Notes: generated from the sequence alone by a model not told the origin. DNA of 64,000 bases from CAJXVY01 sp965657575 (GCA_965657575.1 CBFHOK010000001.1:62001-126000), one strand, 5' to 3'. Counted from the first letter of the stretch, positions 1 to 9,366 are shown. Numbers and translations: made by a program.

Positions 1-1145
1 CCGAAGAGCCCTGGACCGATCTGATTTGGCTTGGTTTGCTTGCGGTGACGGTGATTCCAGCCGTGTTTACCAAATTCCGATTGGTAGCTCTTATTTTGGT
101 CGGAGCCGCAGGGTTTATTGTTGCCCTTTGGTTTTTCGCCCTGGGGGCTGCGGATGTCGGTATGACTCAGCTATTGGTGGAGCTGTTGACAGTGGTTGCA
201 CTGGTGCTGATTCTTAGAAGACTTCCAAAGGTTTTCCACCCTGTTTCGCGATCAAGGCAGCTAATGACTGGCCTAATAGCGGTATCGGTTGGAGCAGTTG
301 CAACCTTGGCCACGTTCGCCTTCACCGGTAGGCGCGATATCTCTGCAGTAGGACAGCACTTTTTAGATGAGGCGTATAAAGACACTGGCGGCACAAACGT
401 TGTAAACACCATCCTGGTTGACTACCGAGCACTTGATACCTTTGGCGAACTTACAGTTATTGCCGTTGCTGGAATTGTGGTGATCGGCATCCTTCGCTCT
501 CGAAAGATGCTTGGTGAGATAACACCGGATATTTCTAAGTGGGCAAAAACTGCCCTCGACCGAACAGTTGATAACACCCTGCCGGTCAGAGTGGTTGCCA
601 AATGGGCAGCTCCGCTAGTTATTTTGCTTTCTTTCCATCTGTTCTTTAGAGGTCACTACGAAGCAGGTGGTGGCTTCATTGCTGCTTTGGTTGGAGCAAC
701 AGGTTTTGGGCTTGCCTATTTGGGAGCGGCAGCCGATAACAAAGCACCAGTTGCATGGCCCTATCGAGGTTTGCTGGCATCGGGTGTGATTGTTGCGGTG
801 CTAAGTGGTGTTTGGGGCTTTGCGGTGGGATCGTTTTTGAAACCCGTCAGGTTTGACATCCCCCTACCTTGGGGTGGGGAGTATGGATTCACTTCAGCGA
901 TGGTGTTTGACCTGGGTGTTTACCTCGCAGTTTTGGCAATCATCATTGCGGTACTGAATGAACTCGGAGGGGTGAGGGAAACCGTCCAGCAGCCACGAAG
1001 CTTTGCCGGTCCAGTTTCAGTTGCCAAAGATTTCCCCGAGCTTCAGCCTGTGAGCGTTCAATCCTCTGCTAAATCGACAGAGGTTGAGGGTTCCGAGGAT
1101 GATGAGCCGGGTATGAATGGAACCTCCGAGGGAGGTAATCGATGA
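1..1145 (+). CDS. mrpA: Mrp Na+/H+ antiporter, fused MrpA C-terminus + MrpB (5' partial)
   Basis: This is the 3' part of the large subunit of a Mrp (Mnh/Sha) multisubunit cation/proton antiporter in the cytoplasmic membrane. The reading frame is open from base 3, so the gene begins upstream and the first in-frame TTG (base 36) is internal. The first ~80 residues look like the MrpA tail (DUF4040/MbhD-E type, LLVELLTVVALVLILRRLP). The region around residues 180-310 is a MnhB domain (FRGHYEAGGGF and following helices). Fusion of MrpA and MrpB in one chain is, to my knowledge, common in Actinobacteria. The C-terminus is a hydrophilic acidic tail. The stop overlaps the mrpC start (ATGA). Confidence 0.9.
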   Translation, partial: EEPWTDLIWLGLLAVTVIPAVFTKFRLVALILVGAAGFIVALWFFALGAADVGMTQLLVELLTVVALVLILRRLPKVFHPVSRSRQLMTGLIAVSVGAVATLATFAFTGRRDISAVGQHFLDEAYKDTGGTNVVNTILVDYRALDTFGELTVIAVAGIVVIGILRSRKMLGEITPDISKWAKTALDRTVDNTLPVRVVAKWAAPLVILLSFHLFFRGHYEAGGGFIAALVGATGFGLAYLGAAADNKAPVAWPYRGLLASGVIVAVLSGVWGFAVGSFLKPVRFDIPLPWGGEYGFTSAMVFDLGVYLAVLAIIIAVLNELGGVRETVQQPRSFAGPVSVAKDFPELQPVSVQSSAKSTEVEGSEDDEPGMNGTSEGGNR

Positions 1146-1513
1146 GTTTGGCGTTGAGTGTTGGATTACTGGCAGCCGCTGGTGCATTCCTGGTTCTGCA
1201 GAGAGGAATGATTCGAATCATTTTGGGATTCGTGTTGCTAACTCACGCTGTGAACCTGCTGATTATTTCAGCCGGCGGAGCTGCTAGACGAGATGCTCCG
1301 TTTATTGGTGGCGATACCTCAATGGCCGGAGATCCACTTCCGCAAGCATTTGTTTTGACCGCGATTGTGATTGCCTTTGCAATCACCGTTGTCTTGGCTA
1401 CATTGGCGGTGGTTAGCCGCGGTGATGATGACACTGAGACGGATGCTGCTTCGGAGCTTGATTCCGAAAAAGAGTTTGGCGAGCAAGAAGTCAAGCGGGG
1501 TGATTCTGCATGA
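1142..1513 (+). CDS. mrpC: Mrp antiporter subunit C
   Basis: This small NuoK-like membrane subunit of the Mrp antiporter has 123 residues. Three hydrophobic segments are visible (about 3-20, 24-44 and 66-90), with the family-like stretch ILGFVLLTHAVNLLI and a PLPQAFVLTAIVIAFA helix. A charged C-terminal tail of about 30 residues follows the last helix. The ATG overlaps the mrpA/B stop and its own stop overlaps the mrpD start, so translation is probably coupled. Its neighbours leave little doubt about identity. Confidence 0.92.
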   Translation: MSLALSVGLLAAAGAFLVLQRGMIRIILGFVLLTHAVNLLIISAGGAARRDAPFIGGDTSMAGDPLPQAFVLTAIVIAFAITVVLATLAVVSRGDDDTETDAASELDSEKEFGEQEVKRGDSA

Positions 1514-3138
1514 TTGAACTTCTTGGAACATTGATGCCGCTTTTTGTCGGAGCACCGCTGATGCTTGGTGCGGTGTTGTTTGTTATCCCTAGCAAGCACC
1601 CACTGCAACCAATCATCGCCCTAGGTTCACTAATCGCGCTTTTGGCTGGATCGGCAGCGTTATTGGCGGTGACATCAGATGGGACGGTTGTGGCGCATCA
1701 GGTCGGTTTATGGCCCGGCGGGATTGCAATTGCGTTTGTTGCCGATACCTTTTCGAGCCTGATTCTCACTGCTGGAACGCTAGTTGCAGTGGTGAGCTTT
1801 CTCTACATGATGGCAAGTGGTGAGAGTAAGTCGCCTGCAATCCCAGCACTGGTGTTGGTATTGATGGGCGGAGTTTCAGGGGCACTGCTCACCGCTGATC
1901 TTTTCAACCTGTTTGTATTTATTGAGGTCATGTTGCTGCCCTCCTATGGCTTGCTCATCTTCCTAAGCCGCAGGGGCGAGATGGCAGCCAGCAGGTTGTA
2001 TGTGGTTGTGAACCTATTGGCCTCAACACTGTTTTTAGCAGGGGTTGGTCTTATCTATGCAATTCAGGGAACAGTGAATCTAGCTGCCCTGGCAGGTGCT
2101 GGAGAGGATCCGGCAACAGCAATAGCTACAGCGGTAGCGCTTGCTGCGATTGCAGTGAAGGCGGCGGTGTTCCCAGTTCATGGTTGGCTAGCTCGGGCAT
2201 ACGCAGCCGCATCTCCCGCAGTTGCCGCACTGTTCTCAGGTCTTCACACCAAGATTGCGGTTTATGTTGTCTATCGAATCAGTGCGGTGATTTTTGAGGG
2301 CGAAAGTGCTTGGATGCTGGCCATCCTTATATTTGCAGCGCTGACTTTAGTTGTCGGTGCCTTCGCGGCTCTTGGTGAGAACAACATGCGCACGCTGATG
2401 ATTTTCCAGATGGTGAGCGGTATTGGATTCATCCTCGTTGGTGTCGCCCTGTTTACTCCACTTGGCCTCACCTCCGGAATCACCTACATGGTTCACCACA
2501 TGATTGTTATGGGTGCCCTGCTCTTGACGGTAAGTGCCATTGAGCACACCTACGGCTCAGGCAGACTGGATCAAGTCTCGGGCTTGAGAATTCGCGAGAA
2601 ATTGGTGACAGCCGCATTCGTAATAGGGTCGCTGTCGCTGGTTGGCCTTCCTCCGTTTTCTGGATTTATCGCCAAATATGCTCTTGTCCTAGCTAGCGCT
2701 GATGCCGGGGCTGTTGTGATTGCAGGGCTATTGATTGTCACCAGCCTGCTGGTGCTTGCTTCGATGATGAAGATTTGGGCAGAAGTGTTCAATGGCAAGC
2801 GCGAGGCCGATGTTGAGCTTTTGGCAGCCCGCGAGCGAATCAGGACCCGAGCTGGTTTATATGACGATGAGACAATAAGTGATGAAGAGGTGGAGAGGGA
2901 GGCTGCGCTAGCAGTCGAGCAGATAGATCCGCCAAGGGGGATTATTGGTGCAGATGGCGACCCTCACGATCACCGTGGTACAAGGGTCAATTTGGCACTG
3001 ATTACGCCGGCACTGATTCTTGGTGGATTGTCAGTTGCCCTTGGATTTGGCGGAGAGTTTTTGCTTCAGTTAGCCGAGCAGGCCAGTCAGGGTCTAATTG
3101 ACACAAGTGAATACGTGAAGGCGGTGATTGGACAATGA
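1510..3138 (+). CDS. mrpD: Mrp antiporter subunit D
   Basis: This NuoN/NuoM-like polytopic subunit has 542 residues and is thought to carry a proton path in the Mrp complex. The Proton_antipo_M core spans roughly residues 110-400. A conserved membrane glutamate is visible at E139 (NLFVFIEVMLLPSYG), as are lysine-bearing helices (AIAVKAAVFPVHGWL and GLHTKIAVYVVY), all typical of the family. A hydrophilic acidic segment of about 70 residues (around 430-495) precedes the last helix, so subunit length is near the family norm. Both ends overlap neighbours by four bases. Confidence 0.93.
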   Translation: MIELLGTLMPLFVGAPLMLGAVLFVIPSKHPLQPIIALGSLIALLAGSAALLAVTSDGTVVAHQVGLWPGGIAIAFVADTFSSLILTAGTLVAVVSFLYMMASGESKSPAIPALVLVLMGGVSGALLTADLFNLFVFIEVMLLPSYGLLIFLSRRGEMAASRLYVVVNLLASTLFLAGVGLIYAIQGTVNLAALAGAGEDPATAIATAVALAAIAVKAAVFPVHGWLARAYAAASPAVAALFSGLHTKIAVYVVYRISAVIFEGESAWMLAILIFAALTLVVGAFAALGENNMRTLMIFQMVSGIGFILVGVALFTPLGLTSGITYMVHHMIVMGALLLTVSAIEHTYGSGRLDQVSGLRIREKLVTAAFVIGSLSLVGLPPFSGFIAKYALVLASADAGAVVIAGLLIVTSLLVLASMMKIWAEVFNGKREADVELLAARERIRTRAGLYDDETISDEEVEREAALAVEQIDPPRGIIGADGDPHDHRGTRVNLALITPALILGGLSVALGFGGEFLLQLAEQASQGLIDTSEYVKAVIGQ

Positions 3139-3527
3139 AAGGTTCCTACATGTCTTCACCGTGGAGTTTGCCATTGAGAACGGCTGGGTTCATAGGTTGG
3201 TTTATCTGGCAATTCATTCTCACCAGCTTGCAGGTTGTTGCGCTGATTCTGATTCCAGGCAGAAAGCCAACACCGGGCATAGTGGGCATGAAAATGGATG
3301 CCCTTAGCGATGCTGAGCTAACAATTTTGATTGCTTTGATTACCATCACCCCCGACACACTGGTGATTGCTGTCGATCGTGAAAAGGGCGAAATGTTTGT
3401 CCATGGAATGTTTGTTGATGGGGACGCTGAAGGTTTTAGAGCCTCGTTGCGCTCAACCCATGACAGATTGATTACTGGACTTCGTGCAAACCCTGAAAAG
3501 GCACTTAGTAGCGAGGTGGAAGCATGA
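3135..3527 (+). CDS. mrpE: Mrp antiporter subunit E
   Basis: MrpE is needed for assembly or stability of the Mrp complex. The 130-residue product has two N-terminal hydrophobic segments (about 15-43) and a soluble C-terminal half containing LIALITITPDTLVIAVD, which matches the conserved LTPGT-like core of MNHE proteins. The start at 3135 is supported by the four-base overlap with the mrpD stop. A second ATG lies six codons in. The stop overlaps the mrpF start. Confidence 0.88.
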   Translation: MKGSYMSSPWSLPLRTAGFIGWFIWQFILTSLQVVALILIPGRKPTPGIVGMKMDALSDAELTILIALITITPDTLVIAVDREKGEMFVHGMFVDGDAEGFRASLRSTHDRLITGLRANPEKALSSEVEA

Positions 3528-3787
3528 ACACCTTGACCGCAGTAATTGTTTTAGTGCTTTTGTCGCTGGCAATTTTGCTGGCTGCAATCAGAGTTTGGAA
3601 GGGGCCATCCTCTGGTAACTCTGCTGTTGCTGGAGATCTGATTTTCTTTGCCTTCATCGGTGCTGTTGCGGTGTTGGGTGTTTTATTTGAAATTGATTCA
3701 GTAATGGATTTGATTTTGATATCCGCCCTGCTGGGGTTTTTGTCTGTGCTGTCTCTTGCCAGGTGGATGCAGGGAGGGAAGCGATGA
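3524..3787 (+). CDS. mrpF: Mrp antiporter subunit F
   Basis: This small MnhF-type membrane subunit has 87 residues and three predicted helices (about 4-22, 36-54 and 59-78). The segment RVWKGPSSGNSAVAGDLIFF matches the R-x-x-GPs...R-x-x-a-x-D pattern of the family. It starts on an ATG overlapping the mrpE stop and ends overlapping the mrpG start. Confidence 0.88.
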   Translation: MNTLTAVIVLVLLSLAILLAAIRVWKGPSSGNSAVAGDLIFFAFIGAVAVLGVLFEIDSVMDLILISALLGFLSVLSLARWMQGGKR

Positions 3788-4128
3788 GTTTCGAACTTTC
3801 TTCTGTTTTTGGCAGTGCCTTTATGATTCTGGGTGCGTTCATAATTGCTAGTGCTGCTATTGGATTGATCAAACTTCCCGATGTTTACACCAGGACCAGT
3901 GCTGTTGGAACAGCTGCTGGCTTGGGTGTTGCATTCATGATTATCGGTGTTGTGATTTTTGATTACAGCACACTGAATCTGATCAAGGGCATTATCGCCA
4001 TAATTGCGCAGCTGATTACAAGTGCTATTGGAAGTTTTGTTCTGGCAAGGGCAAGCTATATCACCGGCGGCAAGCCAGTTGACTCAACCGTTCCGGACGA
4101 ACTAGCGAAGCGGGCTAATCAAAACTGA
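3784..4128 (+). CDS. mrpG: Mrp antiporter subunit G
   Basis: MnhG is the last subunit of the Mrp operon. The ATG at 3784 was chosen over one at 3763 because it overlaps the mrpF stop (ATGA) and follows a good ribosome site (GGAGGGAAG). The product then has 114 residues and three hydrophobic helices. The characteristic GLIKLPDVYTRTSAVGTAAG segment (family: R-l-PDvytRlHAat) is present. The gene is convergent with the CBS-domain gene, 22 bases away, and no clear hairpin terminator lies between them. Confidence 0.9.
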   Translation: MSFELSSVFGSAFMILGAFIIASAAIGLIKLPDVYTRTSAVGTAAGLGVAFMIIGVVIFDYSTLNLIKGIIAIIAQLITSAIGSFVLARASYITGGKPVDSTVPDELAKRANQN

Positions 4129-4150
4129 CGCGTCCGAGACGATTTGGTTT

Positions 4151-5440
4151 TCAAGATAGTTCCTCCTGCTGAATAAACAGCCCCCTGATCTCGATGATTC
4201 GGCGTTTTTCCATCTTTGACACAACCAGTGTGACCTGTTCATCTTCAACTCGGTCACCAACTTTTGGAAGCCTGCCAAGTCTCTTCATGACATATCCGGC
4301 CAAGGTTGCCGAGTCATCCTCAAGTTCAATACCAGTTTGTTCGATGAATTTCCTTAGTGGCAACTCTCCTTCAATTGATTGCCACTTCCCACTGTCTTGG
4401 GAGAAGAGTACTTCCGATTCCTCTTTGTCGTATTCGTCATAGACCTCACCGATGAGTTCTTCTATTAAGTCCTCCAGCGTCACCAGTCCATCTGTTCCAC
4501 CGTATTCGTCAACCACCAGGGCAATGTGTTTGCCCTCGGCTTTGAGTTGGGTGATGGCTGGGAATATGCCCATGATGTTTGGAAGCACAGGTATTGGTCT
4601 TGAGTGTTTCGAAATGTTCTCTGTTTTATCCTCTGCCCACAAAAGGTCGCGGATATGGACGAAAGAGTTACAGTCATCTAGGTTTTTATCAATGATCGGA
4701 TATCTGGAATAAACATCTTCCTTGATTGACCTCAAAGCCTGCTCGATGGTCATATCTGTGTTTAGTGTTCTGACGTCACCCCTTGGTCGCATGACCGAAT
4801 CAAGGGTGTGTCTTGCAGATTCGATGACATCTGCAAGAATCTCTCTCTGCTCTTCAGTGAACTCCTCGTGTGTTTCGACTATTGAAACAAGCTCTTCAGA
4901 GCTTGGCCCATCGACTTTTCTATTTGGGTCCCCGCCCAGCAGCTTCACAACCAAATCGCTCGATTTTCCGACCAACCAAATAACTGGCTTGAAGACTTTT
5001 GCAAGTATCGAAATCATCGGTGCTACCAGTAACGACAAAGCCTCTGGTTTTTGCATGGCCAATCGCTTTGGTGCAAGTTCGCCAAAAACCAGAGAGAGGT
5101 AGGCAATCACTAAGGTCAAAGCCAAAACAGCCAACAGTTCCACAGTTGCTTGGTTGAGCCCGAGTGCTTCAAGCAGTGGGAAAAGAACTGGAGCTAGGGC
5201 AGTGGCACCAAAAGCTGCCGAGAAAAATCCTGAGAGCGTTACTCCAATTTGAACAGCACCCAGAAATGTATTTGGATCGCGAGCTAGTTTGGCGACGGTT
5301 CGACCGCGGAAACCTTTTTTCTCTATTGCGTCCAGCTGCGATTCTCGAACAGAAACCAGTGCTAACTCACTGGCGGCAAACAGCCCTCCAAGGAAGATGA
5401 AGAAAAGAACTACTGCTGCACTCAGCAGATAGCTATCCAT
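4151..5440 (-). CDS. CNNM/CorC-type membrane protein with DUF21 and CBS domains
   Basis: This 429-residue protein of the hemolysin-like CNNM/CorC (YtfL/TlyC) family is probably linked to divalent cation (Mg2+ or Co2+) transport; the exact substrate is not certain. An N-terminal DUF21 membrane domain spans about residues 1-190 with four hydrophobic stretches. A CBS pair covers about 215-335, including PIIDKN and VDEYGGTDGLVTLEDLIEE. A CorC_HlyC transporter-associated domain lies at about 345-425. The ATG is preceded by GGAGAAAG at about 10 bases. It is a single-gene unit, convergent with the Mrp operon. Confidence 0.88.
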   Translation of the reverse strand: MDSYLLSAAVVLFFIFLGGLFAASELALVSVRESQLDAIEKKGFRGRTVAKLARDPNTFLGAVQIGVTLSGFFSAAFGATALAPVLFPLLEALGLNQATVELLAVLALTLVIAYLSLVFGELAPKRLAMQKPEALSLLVAPMISILAKVFKPVIWLVGKSSDLVVKLLGGDPNRKVDGPSSEELVSIVETHEEFTEEQREILADVIESARHTLDSVMRPRGDVRTLNTDMTIEQALRSIKEDVYSRYPIIDKNLDDCNSFVHIRDLLWAEDKTENISKHSRPIPVLPNIMGIFPAITQLKAEGKHIALVVDEYGGTDGLVTLEDLIEELIGEVYDEYDKEESEVLFSQDSGKWQSIEGELPLRKFIEQTGIELEDDSATLAGYVMKRLGRLPKVGDRVEDEQVTLVVSKMEKRRIIEIRGLFIQQEELS

Positions 5441-5552
5441 TTAGCTCACTTTCTCCGCACGGAACTGTGTCTAATACTGATAATAATTCTCTAGCTTGCT
5501 GAGAATTTACTGCAAGCGACCTCCAGTTTCTGAATTTGGGCTAAGCCCGAAC

Positions 5553-8500
5553 CTAGTTCGCAGAGGAAAAAACCTCGGCAACCGCCTCATTGACCAACGG
5601 AAGCGGGTTTCCAAATCTGTGGGCGGTTATTGATACAGCTTGTTCTTTGAAAAACGGCATCAACTCTCTTCGTCCACTCTCGGTCACTGGGCCAGTGTAG
5701 ATTGCTACATCCGGGCTCGACAGAACCCTTGAGTTGTTCAGGTCAGGCGCTTGACCAACCCAACGGATAGTTGCCCCGAGTGGTTTTTGAGAAAGCAGAT
5801 CCACAAATTCTTCTAAGCTGATCAGCTTCAACTGAGCAAATGCAGACTGCTTAGCAGACCATTTAGGATCAGCAAATACCAGGTCAGTGCCAACAGTTGA
5901 GGCAACAACCAAAGCTCTGTCGACATCCTCCTCACCTGCAGTCGCATCAATCCAAATCATTGAATCTTCGTCTCTGAGATGCCTAAAAATGTTTTTCTCC
6001 GAAGCCAGCCCAGTTCTATCCTTTGGGTTTAGGAAGAATTCCTGAATTTGGTATGCGTAGGCTCCCGCTGTTCGGCTAAGGTTCGCTGCGCTTAGTTTTT
6101 TGACTAGTTGACTGGTTGCAGGTGAAACTTCGGCTACATTATGGGCCTCAGAGGTTTCAAAAGCTCCAAAGCCAAGCAAATAGCTTGGCCCTCCGGCCTT
6201 AGCACCCGGCCCGATTGCGCTTCGCTTCCAACCACCAAATGGTTGGCGCTGAACGATTGCTCCAGTGATTCCCCTGTTGACATATAGGTTTCCTGCCTGA
6301 ACGTTAGCCAGCCAGTAGTTGATTTCCTTGGGATCTAGAGAGTGGATTCCGGCTGTCAATCCATAGTCAACCGCGTTTTGAATCTCCAGGGCATGTTCAA
6401 GGTCTTTTGCCCGCATGAGTGCAAGCACCGGACCGAAGTATTCTTGCAAGTGACTTGCTGCTCCAGGTTCAACGTTTCCTCTAACACCAGGTGTCCAAAG
6501 GGTCCTTTCCGGATTGAGCGACTCTGGTTTGACTATCCAGTGCTCATTGTTGTCGAGCTTCTCTAAACCGTGGGCGAGCTTCGGTGAGGGAGCCTCGATT
6601 AAGGGTCCCATGTTTGCGCTTGGATTGGTTGGGAAATCAACCACTAAGCCTTCAACTGCATCCAGTAGCTGCCTATTGAATCGCTCTGAGTCAGCAACTG
6701 TGCCAACCAAAATCGCGATAGAGGCCGCCGAGCACTTCTGACCGGCGTGACCAAAGGCACTGTAGGCAAGATCTTTTGCTGCCAGGTCCAAATCGGCACT
6801 AGGTGTGATCACAAGTGCGTTTTTCCCACTAGTTTCAGCAAGCAGTGGCAAATCTGGCCTGAATGACCTAAACAGCTGAGCTGTTTCATAGCCACCGGTG
6901 AGAATCACTCTGGAGATTTCTTTGTGAGTAATCAGTTGCTTTCCTAAATCTCGCTCAGAGATTTGAATTGGAACCATTACATCCTTGGGAACACCCGCAT
7001 CGTGGAAAATACGAGCGAGTAGCGCGCCAGTTCTTTTCACCTGACCGGCAGGCTTGAAAATCACTGCCGATCCCGCAGCAAGTGCTGCAAGCGAGGATCC
7101 AGCAGGGATAGCGCTGGGGAAATTCCAGGGGGGAGTGACCAAAACCAGTTGCTCAGGGATATGTTTTGCACCGTCAAGCTCAGCTAGTTCCTCGGCAAGC
7201 TTGGCGTAATAGTTTGCGAAGTCGATTGCCTCGCTGATTTCGGGGTCGCCCTGCTCGATGGTTTTTCCAGCCTCACTTGCCATTACCTCCAGCAATGCAG
7301 CCCTGTTTTTCTCCAATTCCAGTGCGACGTTTCTGAGGATAGAGACACGCTTTTGAAGGTCTGTTTTCTGCCACTTAGCAAAACCCTTGACCGCTTTGGC
7401 GATGGTCTTTTCTAAATCTTTCTCCGTTTTCAAAAAGTCTTGGTCAGTTTCCTTGGTTCCAAGGATGCTGACTTTTGCCCTTTCAAGTATTTCGCTTGCC
7501 CATTTGAGATTCTCTGGGACAGACGGATCGGTGTCTGGCACGTTATGAAAATCAGTTTGCGGTTCACCGGGGAGTTTTCTTGGGGTTCGGTTGGAACTCG
7601 GGTCAGGCTTGGATAGGTCCTGAATGGAGGCCATAAAGCGAATTTTCTCTCTTTCGAAGACCGCTTTGTCCTTCTCCAGTTCAAATAATCCACTCATGAA
7701 GTTATCCGTGCTGGCACCCTCTTCCAGCCTTCGGATTAGGTAGGCAATGGCAACGTCGAATTCACCTGGGTGAACAACCGGCGTATACAAAACCAATCCA
7801 CCTATTGTTTTCTTAACCGCCTCGGCCTGAGCCTCCGCCATTCCCAAAAGCATCTCAACGTCTATGCCCTCTTTGCAGCCACGTTTTTCGGCTAGTAAGT
7901 ATCCAAAGGCTAGGTCGAATAGGTTGTGTCCGGCGATTCCAACTCTTAGGTTTTTCGTTCTCTCGGGAGTCAGTGCATAGTCCAGAACCCGTTTAAAGTT
8001 GGCATCTGCCGCCTGTTTTGATTCAACTGTTGCCAGTGGCCAATCGTGCATCTCTGCATCAACAATCTCCATTGGCAGGTTGGCACCTTTTACAAGCCTC
8101 ACCTTGATTGAACTTCCACCAGTTTCCACTCTTTTTGCGGCCCATTGCTGTAGCTGTCGCATTTCATCCAAGGCATCCGGCAGGTAGGCCTGCAAAACAA
8201 TGCCAGCGTTTAGATTGAGAAATTGCTCCTCGGAGAGAATCTTTTTGAAAACCTCGATTGTTAGACGAAGGTCTTTGTACTCCTCCATGTCCAGGTTTAT
8301 GAATTTCTGAGGTGAGGAACCTGCGGCAAGTTCGTATAGAGGTCTCAGGGTTTCAACTATTTTGTCCACTGACTCGTCAAACGCCCAGGCCGGATGGGGG
8401 GCGATAACTGATGAAACCTTTAGCGAGACATAACTTACGTCTTTGCGATTTAGAAGCGCTCTAAGTTTTTGATATCTGGATTTAGCCTCTGATTCACCAA

Positions 8501-8972
8501 GCACTGCCTCGCCCAGAAGGTTGATGTTCAACGTCACATCATCCGCAGAGATCTTTTTTAGTGATTTGGTGAGCTTGCTATCAGTTGCGTCAATAACCAG
8601 GTGCTGAACAAAGCCACGGAGCACTGTTTTGGCAATAGGAATCACAGGCCAGGGGAGCATTGGAGCCACTAATCCCCCCAGCTTTACTAGACCCCTGAGG
8701 GGAAGGGGCAGAAACTTGGGAACTCTCTTGGCAACTCTTGCCAAGGCTCGAGCCGCCACTTTGTTATCTTCGGGTCTGACAACTCCATCGATAAAGCCAA
8801 CTGCGAAATACAGCCCGTCTGGATCAGCTAGCAATCCTGCCAAACGCTCGGCTGCCGGTGAGGATTTAGCTAGCGATGCCTCCGAAGACCAGGACTTTGC
8901 AAGCTCGTTGGCCTGGCCTGCAATCAGTTCTGTTTCACTTATGGTTTCGCTGTGGTTTTCGCTAATAGACAT
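5553..8972 (-). CDS. putA: Bifunctional proline dehydrogenase / glutamate-semialdehyde dehydrogenase
   Basis: PutA oxidises proline to glutamate in two steps, using FAD and then NAD+. The 1139-residue product has a proline dehydrogenase barrel at about residues 90-430, with the RLVKGANLPMEIVDAEMHDW region. An aldehyde dehydrogenase domain follows at about 500-990, with the glutamate motif LLAETSGKNA and the catalytic cysteine in GQKCSAAS near residue 745. A C-terminal extension follows. No ribbon-helix-helix DNA-binding domain is present, so this is not a self-repressing enteric-type PutA. The ATG lies 7 bases after a -10 box and has no Shine-Dalgarno, suggesting a leaderless mRNA. Confidence 0.93.
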   Translation of the reverse strand: MSISENHSETISETELIAGQANELAKSWSSEASLAKSSPAAERLAGLLADPDGLYFAVGFIDGVVRPEDNKVAARALARVAKRVPKFLPLPLRGLVKLGGLVAPMLPWPVIPIAKTVLRGFVQHLVIDATDSKLTKSLKKISADDVTLNINLLGEAVLGESEAKSRYQKLRALLNRKDVSYVSLKVSSVIAPHPAWAFDESVDKIVETLRPLYELAAGSSPQKFINLDMEEYKDLRLTIEVFKKILSEEQFLNLNAGIVLQAYLPDALDEMRQLQQWAAKRVETGGSSIKVRLVKGANLPMEIVDAEMHDWPLATVESKQAADANFKRVLDYALTPERTKNLRVGIAGHNLFDLAFGYLLAEKRGCKEGIDVEMLLGMAEAQAEAVKKTIGGLVLYTPVVHPGEFDVAIAYLIRRLEEGASTDNFMSGLFELEKDKAVFEREKIRFMASIQDLSKPDPSSNRTPRKLPGEPQTDFHNVPDTDPSVPENLKWASEILERAKVSILGTKETDQDFLKTEKDLEKTIAKAVKGFAKWQKTDLQKRVSILRNVALELEKNRAALLEVMASEAGKTIEQGDPEISEAIDFANYYAKLAEELAELDGAKHIPEQLVLVTPPWNFPSAIPAGSSLAALAAGSAVIFKPAGQVKRTGALLARIFHDAGVPKDVMVPIQISERDLGKQLITHKEISRVILTGGYETAQLFRSFRPDLPLLAETSGKNALVITPSADLDLAAKDLAYSAFGHAGQKCSAASIAILVGTVADSERFNRQLLDAVEGLVVDFPTNPSANMGPLIEAPSPKLAHGLEKLDNNEHWIVKPESLNPERTLWTPGVRGNVEPGAASHLQEYFGPVLALMRAKDLEHALEIQNAVDYGLTAGIHSLDPKEINYWLANVQAGNLYVNRGITGAIVQRQPFGGWKRSAIGPGAKAGGPSYLLGFGAFETSEAHNVAEVSPATSQLVKKLSAANLSRTAGAYAYQIQEFFLNPKDRTGLASEKNIFRHLRDEDSMIWIDATAGEEDVDRALVVASTVGTDLVFADPKWSAKQSAFAQLKLISLEEFVDLLSQKPLGATIRWVGQAPDLNNSRVLSSPDVAIYTGPVTESGRRELMPFFKEQAVSITAHRFGNPLPLVNEAVAEVFSSAN

Positions 8973-8979
8973 AGCCGAA

Positions 8980-9008
8980 AGTCTAGGGTTTATAAAGGTT
9001 ATTTCAAA
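8980..9008 (-). promoter_or_regulatory. putA promoter (leaderless)
   Basis: Read on the minus strand, TTTGAA (9008-9003), a 17-base spacer and TAGACT (8985-8980) precede the putA ATG by 7 bases. This fits a sigma-A type promoter whose transcript starts at or next to the start codon. It sits just after the stop of the upstream small gene, so putA can be expressed independently of it. Confidence 0.6.
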
Positions 9009-9014
9009 CTTTGT

Positions 9015-9248
9015 TTAGCAGCAGTTTTTACTTGCAATGCTTAGGGTTTTGGGTGTGCTGTCGTCAATGACCTCAACAGTCACTGCGTCTGGGTAATAAC
9101 CTTCTGGGTAAGTGGGGCAAACAGCTGTGAAGGTGCCATCTTCTCGTGCCAAAATCTGACCCTTGAAGTCTTTTTCCAACATGAACTCTCTCGCCTCGGC
9201 TTGAGAGTGAAATGGCTTTGCGCACTTGGTGTAATTAAATTCGCTCAT
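9015..9248 (-). CDS. Small cysteine-containing protein of unknown function
   Basis: This is a 77-residue soluble protein that I do not recognise. It has cysteines at about positions 9, 44, 76 and 77 and ends in NCC. No signal peptide or membrane segment is seen. The gene lies 42 bases upstream of putA on the same strand and has its own promoter with an embedded palindrome. There is no Shine-Dalgarno; the ATG lies 6 bases after the -10 box, so the mRNA is probably leaderless. The cysteines and operator could fit metal or redox control, but that is inference. Confidence 0.65.
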   Translation of the reverse strand: MSEFNYTKCAKPFHSQAEAREFMLEKDFKGQILAREDGTFTAVCPTYPEGYYPDAVTVEVIDDSTPKTLSIASKNCC

Positions 9249-9254
9249 GGCACT

Positions 9255-9284
9255 AATATATAGATGCTTATCTATTTATTGCAA
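9255..9284 (-). promoter_or_regulatory. Leaderless promoter with embedded palindromic operator
   Basis: On the minus strand, TTGCAA (9284-9279), an 18-base spacer and TATATT (9260-9255) form a promoter 6 bases before the ATG at 9248. An imperfect inverted repeat covers 9255-9280: two 11-base arms (AATATATAGAT / ATCTATTTATT, one mismatch) around a 4-base centre. It fills the spacer and overlaps the -10 box, the usual place for a repressor site. The regulator is unknown; the geometry resembles ArsR/SmtB-type operators, without proof. Confidence 0.55.
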
Positions 9285-9366
9285 CAAAACTCGCTCAATG
9301 GAAAAGTTGTCTGGAAACCTCAAAACAAATTCAACGGACTAGGTTCCTGCTTCAACAAACTTTGGA

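Noticed and set aside
5515..5560. Hairpin with arms TTTGGGC/GCCCGAA downstream of putA
   Set aside because: On the putA strand it has a mismatch and no T-run follows, so it is not supported as a terminator.
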